DNA from: JANYJJ01 sp038241115
GTDB lineage: Bacteria > Pseudomonadota > Gammaproteobacteria > Burkholderiales > Burkholderiaceae_C
Direction of reading: 5' to 3'
DNA: 17,642 bases
NCBI GenBank assembly: GCA_038241115.1
Contig: JBBRGA010000073.1
Span: 1 to 17,642 of the forward strand
Part shown: piece by piece, positions 14,044-17,642 of the stretch
Layout of the letters: every line of letters starts with the position of its first letter
Position numbering within the stretch: position 1 is the stretch's first letter
Notes under the pieces: model-generated
Database searches by the model: none
Told to the model about the DNA's origin: nothing
The model's input: the letters and a program-made list of their open reading frames with translations, nothing else
Translations under genes and position numbers: made by a program

Positions 14044-15492
14044 TCAGCCGAGTTTTTTCTTCAGCAACTCGTTGACCTGCGCCGGGTTTGCTTGGCCTTT
14101 GGTGGCTTTCATGGCCTGACCAATCAACGCGTTGAAGGCTTTTTCTTTCCCCGCGCGGAATTCTTCGACCGACTTGGTATTGGCGGCCAGCACGCCGTCC
14201 AAGATGCGTTCCAGCTCGCCGGTGTCGTTGATTTGCTCATGACCTTGCTCGCGGATGACGTCGTCCACAGACCTCAAGGGCGCAGCCCAAAGCGCATCGA
14301 GCACTTGCTTGGCCGCGTTGTTGGAGATCGTTTGGTCGTGAATCCGGCCGATCAGCGCACCCAAAGTTTCAGGGCCGACGGGGCAAGCTTCGATGGTGGC
14401 GTCAACCGCGTTCAAGCGACGAGAGACTTCACCCGTCAACCAATTCGAGGCCAATTTGGCTTGTCCACACACGGCAGAAGTGGCCTCAAAAAACTCTGAC
14501 ATGGCACGGCTGTGCGTCATCAGCGCGGCGTCGTACGCCGACAAGCCCAGCCCGTCCTGGTAACGCTGCATCTTGGCGCGCGGCAGCTCGGGCATCTGAG
14601 CTTGGATGCGCTCGATCCACGCCGGTGAAATCACCAGCGGCGGCAGATCGGGGTCGGGAAAATAGCGATAGTCGGCCGCGTCTTCCTTGCTGCGCATGGC
14701 CTTGGTTTCGCCGGTGTCGGCGTTGAAAAGCACGGTGGCTTGCTGCACCGTGCCGCCGTCTTCGATCAGGTCTATTTGCCATTGAATTTCATAGTCAATG
14801 GCTTGCTGCATGAACTTGAAGCTGTTCAAGTTTTTGATCTCGCGCCGGGTGCCAAATGCTTCGCCGGGCTTGCGCACCGACACGTTGGCGTCGCAGCGAA
14901 AACTGCCCTCTTGCATGTTGCCGTCGCAAATGCCGATCCACTTCACCAACTCGTGCAGCGTCTTGGCGTATTCGACGGCTTCGGCGCTGGAGCGCATGTC
15001 GGGTTCGGTGACGATTTCCAGCAGCGGCGTGCCCGCGCGGTTCAGGTCGATGCCGCTTTGCCCTGCGTAGTCGTTGTGCAGCGATTTGCCGGCGTCTTCT
15101 TCCAGGTGCGCGCGGGTGAGGTTGACCTTGTAGGGCACGTCACCCACCAAAAAACTGATGGATCCGCCTTGCACCACCGGTGTTTCGTATTGGCTGATCT
15201 GGTAGCCCTTGGGCAGGTCGGGGTAGAAATAGTTTTTGCGCGCAAAGATCGACTGATGCGCCACCTTGGCACCGACGGCCAGACCAAATTGAATGGCGCG
15301 TTCAACGGCACCGATGTTCATCACCGGCAGCGTGCCGGGCAACGCCAAATCCACCGGCGACGCCTGCGTGTTGGGCTCAGCACCGAAGGCAGTGGAAGAG
15401 CCGCTGAAAATTTTGGAAGCGGTGGACAGCTGGGTGTGCGTTTCCAGGCCAATGACAACCTCAAAACCGCGTATGAGTTTGCTTGCGTTCAT
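14044..15492 (-). CDS. gatB: Aspartyl/glutamyl-tRNA(Asn/Gln) amidotransferase subunit B
   Basis: A 482-residue kinase/tRNA-binding subunit of GatCAB, which phosphorylates and then amidates Glu-tRNA(Gln) or Asp-tRNA(Asn) with ammonia delivered from GatA. FEVVIGLETHTQLSTASKIFS near the N-terminus, FYPDLPKGYQISQYE, HLEEDAGKS, GIDLNRAGTPLLEIVTEPD and ADYRYFPDPDLPPL are all signature stretches. The C-terminal 150 residues form the helical YqeY-like tRNA-binding domain, ending NELLKKKLG. The ATG at 15492 is chosen because it overlaps the gatA stop (ATGA, 15489-15492) and gives the family N-terminus. The longer frame to 15537 lies inside gatA. It is last gene of the gatC-gatA-gatB operon. Confidence 0.98.
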   Translation of the reverse strand: MNASKLIRGFEVVIGLETHTQLSTASKIFSGSSTAFGAEPNTQASPVDLALPGTLPVMNIGAVERAIQFGLAVGAKVAHQSIFARKNYFYPDLPKGYQISQYETPVVQGGSISFLVGDVPYKVNLTRAHLEEDAGKSLHNDYAGQSGIDLNRAGTPLLEIVTEPDMRSSAEAVEYAKTLHELVKWIGICDGNMQEGSFRCDANVSVRKPGEAFGTRREIKNLNSFKFMQQAIDYEIQWQIDLIEDGGTVQQATVLFNADTGETKAMRSKEDAADYRYFPDPDLPPLVISPAWIERIQAQMPELPRAKMQRYQDGLGLSAYDAALMTHSRAMSEFFEATSAVCGQAKLASNWLTGEVSRRLNAVDATIEACPVGPETLGALIGRIHDQTISNNAAKQVLDALWAAPLRSVDDVIREQGHEQINDTGELERILDGVLAANTKSVEEFRAGKEKAFNALIGQAMKATKGQANPAQVNELLKKKLG

Positions 15493-17006
15493 GCCAATGC
15501 CCCAGCAGCCAACAGCGCAGGCGCACGGGTGTGCCAATCGGTGGCTTGTTGAAAGGCGTGCGCGGCGTACAGCAACGTGCCCTCTTCAAAGTAGTTGCCG
15601 ATCAGCTGCAAACCGACCGGCATGCCACCCTCGCCAAAGCCCACCGGCACGCTCATTCCGGGCAAGCCTGCCAAGCTGGCGGGCAGCGTGAAAATGTCGG
15701 CCAAGTAAGCTGCCACCGGGTCGTCACCTTGACCGCCGAGCTTCCACGCCACCGTGGGTGCCACCGGACCTGCGATCACGTCGCACTGATTTTTAAAGCA
15801 GGCTTGAAAGTCGTCGGCAATCATGCGGCGCAGCTTTTGCGCTTGCAGGTAGTAGGCGTCGTAGTAGCCGTGCGACAACACATAGGCACCGATCATGATG
15901 CGGCGTTTGACCTCTGGCCCAAAGCCTTCGGCGCGGCTCTTTTTGTACATGTCTTGCAGGTCGGCGTAGTGCGCAGCGCGGTGGCCGAAGCGCACGCCGT
16001 CAAAACGGCTGAGGTTGGACGACGCCTCGGCCGGCGCGATGATGTAGTACACCGGTATCGACAGCTCGGTGCGCGGCAAGCTCACGTCCACCAGCGTGGC
16101 ACCCAAGCGCTGCAACTGGGCGAGTGCGGCTTGCACTGCAGCGTTCACGTCGGCTGCCAACGCGGCCGGAAAAAACTCTTTTGGCAGACCGACGCGCAAG
16201 CCATTCAAGGGTCGATCCGGGGTGGCTCCCTCGCGCGCCTTCAGCATTTGCGCTGAGTAGTTTTGCGGCGGTCGCTGCGCACTGGTGGAATCACGTTCGT
16301 CGAAGCCGCTCATGGCGCTGAGCAGCAAGGCGCAGTCTTCAGCGCTGCGCGCCATCGGCCCGGCTTGATCCAGGCTGCTGGCGAAAGCAATCATGCCGTA
16401 GCGCGAGCACACGCCGTAGGTCGGTTTGATGCCGGTGATGCCCGTGAAACTGGCGGGCTGGCGAATCGAGCCGCCGGTGTCGGTGCCGGTGGCCGCAGGA
16501 AGCATGCGAGCGGCCACCGCCGCCGCCGATCCTCCCGACGAGCCGCCCGGAACGCGGTTGAGATCCCACGGGTTTTTCACTGGCGAATAGGCCGAGTTTT
16601 CGTTGGCCGAACCCATCGCAAATTCATCGCAATTGAGCTTGCCCAAGGTCACGGCACCGGCAGCGCTGAGCTTTTGCACCACAGTGGCGTCGAACGGGCT
16701 GCGGTAGCCCTTCAACATTTTTGAGCCGGCGGTGGTGGGCAGGTCGCGCGTGACGAAAATGTCTTTGTGCGCCAGCGGAATGCCCAGCAGCGCGCCGTTG
16801 AAAAGTGGCGCGCCTTGCGTGCGTTGCAGATCGGCGGCGGCGGCTTGTTTCAGCGCAGCTTCGGCGTCCACGCACAGCCACGCACCCAAATGTTCGTAAG
16901 CGGAAACGCGTGCGAGCAAATGCGTCGTCAATTCCACGCTGGAGACCGCTTTTTCAGCCAGCGCATGACTCAACTCGGTCACGCTCAAATCGTGCAGCGC
17001 CTTCAT
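15489..17006 (-). CDS. gatA: Aspartyl/glutamyl-tRNA(Asn/Gln) amidotransferase subunit A
   Basis: A 505-residue amidase-signature enzyme that releases ammonia from glutamine for the GatCAB reaction. The Ser-cis-Ser-Lys triad is visible: Lys81 in PLAHKDIF, cis-Ser156 in PGGSSGGSAAAV and nucleophile Ser180 in DTGGSIRQPA. Each is offset by +2 from the S. aureus residues as I recall them. The length is normal. The start ATG overlaps the gatC stop (ATGA, 17003-17006), with AAGGTG 6 bases upstream. Its stop overlaps gatB in the same way, so all three subunits are translationally coupled, as suits a 1:1:1 complex. Confidence 0.98.
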   Translation of the reverse strand: MKALHDLSVTELSHALAEKAVSSVELTTHLLARVSAYEHLGAWLCVDAEAALKQAAAADLQRTQGAPLFNGALLGIPLAHKDIFVTRDLPTTAGSKMLKGYRSPFDATVVQKLSAAGAVTLGKLNCDEFAMGSANENSAYSPVKNPWDLNRVPGGSSGGSAAAVAARMLPAATGTDTGGSIRQPASFTGITGIKPTYGVCSRYGMIAFASSLDQAGPMARSAEDCALLLSAMSGFDERDSTSAQRPPQNYSAQMLKAREGATPDRPLNGLRVGLPKEFFPAALAADVNAAVQAALAQLQRLGATLVDVSLPRTELSIPVYYIIAPAEASSNLSRFDGVRFGHRAAHYADLQDMYKKSRAEGFGPEVKRRIMIGAYVLSHGYYDAYYLQAQKLRRMIADDFQACFKNQCDVIAGPVAPTVAWKLGGQGDDPVAAYLADIFTLPASLAGLPGMSVPVGFGEGGMPVGLQLIGNYFEEGTLLYAAHAFQQATDWHTRAPALLAAGALA

Positions 17007-17302
17007 TCCAGCACCTTGGGAACAAGAAACAAACCGTCCTCGACGGCCGGCGCGCTGCGCTGGTTCAGCTCGCGCTGGTTGGTCTCGCTGACCAAATCGT
17101 CGCGCAAGCGCAAAGTGACTTCGCTCACTGCTGAAAGCGGGGTGTAGAGCGGCTCGACGCCACTGGTGTCGACCGCGCTCATTTGCTCGACGATGCGGAA
17201 AAAACCGTTCAGTTGGGTCAACAGCGCCGCTTGCTCGCTGTCTTGAAGTTCAAGGCGCGCGAGGTGGGCGATGCGGCTGACATCGGAAGGGGTCAAGGCC
17301 AT
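17003..17302 (-). CDS. gatC: Aspartyl/glutamyl-tRNA(Asn/Gln) amidotransferase subunit C
   Basis: A 99-residue small subunit that wraps around and stabilises GatA. The N-terminal MALTPSDVSRIAHLARLEL and the following LNGFFRIVEQMSAVDTSGVEPLYTP are characteristic of GatC, as is the C-terminal FLVPKVLE. It is the first gene of the operon. The ATG at 17302 has no strong Shine-Dalgarno. The promoter should lie in the 340-base gap to the right. Confidence 0.97.
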   Translation of the reverse strand: MALTPSDVSRIAHLARLELQDSEQAALLTQLNGFFRIVEQMSAVDTSGVEPLYTPLSAVSEVTLRLRDDLVSETNQRELNQRSAPAVEDGLFLVPKVLE

Positions 17303-17369
17303 GGATTTGAATCTTTGTTTTGGGCTGAAGTTTGTGCGCCGACCGAGGAGAAAGCCGCCCGCAGCTGGC

Positions 17370-17396
17370 CTGAAATCGAAGGCCTTCGGGTATTAT
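17370..17396 (+). promoter_or_regulatory. Possible promoter of the rightward gene
   Basis: TATTAT (17391-17396) is a good -10 match. CTGAAA (17370-17375) is a moderate -35, but with a short 15-base spacer. On the opposite strand the overlapping GATAAT (17397-17392) could act as a -10 for gatC, although no matching -35 is seen. Tentative. Confidence 0.3.
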
Positions 17397-17434
17397 CTTC
17401 GGTTAATTACAAGCCCCCCGATTGCGGGATTGCG

Positions 17435-17454
17435 CACGGCTTTCTCCAGCCGTG
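17435..17454. other. Perfect 7-bp stem, 6-base loop inverted repeat
   Basis: CACGGCT (17435-17441) pairs with AGCCGTG (17448-17454) around the loop TTCTCC. No T-run follows on either strand, so it is not an ordinary intrinsic terminator. It would fold in the 5' leader of a rightward transcript starting near 17400. Confidence 0.55.
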
Positions 17455-17511
17455 GAGGTCGTTTCAGCGCATTTCCTGACAGGCCTAACGGGGTGCTTGC
17501 CAAACGCATTT

Positions 17512-17616
17512 GTTCATCTGTTTCTGGTTCACCGATATCTTGTTTGCAGATTTCTCGTTCACAGACTCCTGGTCATCAGATTTCTCATTCGTCCATTTCT
17601 GCTCCGCGCTGTTTCT
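17512..17616. repeat. Degenerate 15-bp tandem array, about seven units
   Basis: The units from 17512 are GTTCATCTGTTTCTG, GTTCACCGATATCTT, GTTTGCAGATTTCTC, GTTCACAGACTCCTG, GTCATCAGATTTCTC and ATTCGTCCATTTCTG, then a weaker CTCCGCGCTGTTTCT. The consensus is near GTTCACAGATTTCTG. Copies diverge by several bases each but the 15-base register is kept, giving a markedly T-rich stretch. Confidence 0.75.
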
Positions 17617-17642
17617 ACATAAAGCGCGAGCGTTTTTCGCTT

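Larger units (their letters stand above)
17303..17642. other. Non-coding divergent region upstream of gatC, probably leader of the next gene (mreB expected)
   Basis: About 340 bases without a convincing gene. Contents, left to right: the gatC 5' leader; an AT-rich -10-like block (17391-17410); a 20-base hairpin (17435-17454); and a degenerate 15-bp tandem array (17512-17616) ending near the window edge. In many Burkholderiales gatCAB is divergent from the mreB-mreC-mreD-mrdA-rodA cell-shape operon, so this may be its upstream region. That is inference, since no coding start of that gene is in the window. Confidence 0.55.

Noticed and set aside
14007..14059. Possible bidirectional terminator between the DUF4124 gene and gatB (A-run and T-run flanking the 4-bp gap)
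   Set aside because: The A and T runs are there, but no GC-rich stem lies directly beside them. The only CGGCT/AGCCG pairing has a loop of over 30 bases.
17422..17622. 66-codon frame through the 15-bp repeats, with a repeated five-residue hydrophobic/basic pattern
   Set aside because: It needs a TTG start without a ribosome site, and the pattern follows automatically from a 15-bp repeat. It is not supported as a gene.

Overview
The window looks like an ordinary, densely coded chromosomal segment of a GC-rich betaproteobacterium, most likely in the Comamonadaceae (Burkholderiales). This rests on high GC, on the gene set (gatCAB, a DUF4124 protein, pyrE next to xthA, a PACE transporter) and on protein sequences that read like that family. 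The genus cannot be fixed by eye. I see no rRNA, tRNA, CRISPR array, insertion sequence, integrase or phage structural gene.

Layout from left to right. Bases 1-372 are the 3' end of an M48 metallopeptidase gene. It converges on a minus-strand pair, a glutathione S-transferase followed by a small carboxylesterase (1852 down to 404). Divergent from the GST, across a 159-bp gap holding a 12-bp tandem array, are an EamA-type exporter and a two-domain cupin (2012-3739). A minus-strand hypothetical gene (3785-4171) separates these from the signalling block. Bases 4365-11035 hold a very large hybrid histidine kinase (CHASE, six PAS-like domains, HisKA, HATPase, two receiver domains, HPt) and a receiver-GGDEF diguanylate cyclase that overlaps it by 4 bp. 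Together they form a plausible complete phosphorelay ending in c-di-GMP synthesis. A PACE-family efflux protein follows (11236-11673).

Bases 11808-17302 are housekeeping genes: xthA (minus) and pyrE (plus) with start codons only 3 bp apart, a DUF4124 secreted or periplasmic protein abutting pyrE, and the convergent gatC-gatA-gatB operon (minus), whose members overlap by 4 bp. The last 340 bases are non-coding as far as I can see. They probably form the divergent leader of the next gene, which would be mreB if the usual Burkholderiales order holds, and they contain a hairpin and a degenerate 15-bp tandem array.

No clearly new defence or mobile system is visible. The points that most deserve a second look are: (1) the kinase/cyclase pair; (2) recurrent short tandem repeats, mostly with periods divisible by three, at 1655-3058, in two kinase linkers and at 17512-17616; (3) the nearly touching divergent starts of xthA and pyrE; and (4) a possible 31-codon leader ORF whose stop overlaps a candidate kinase start.
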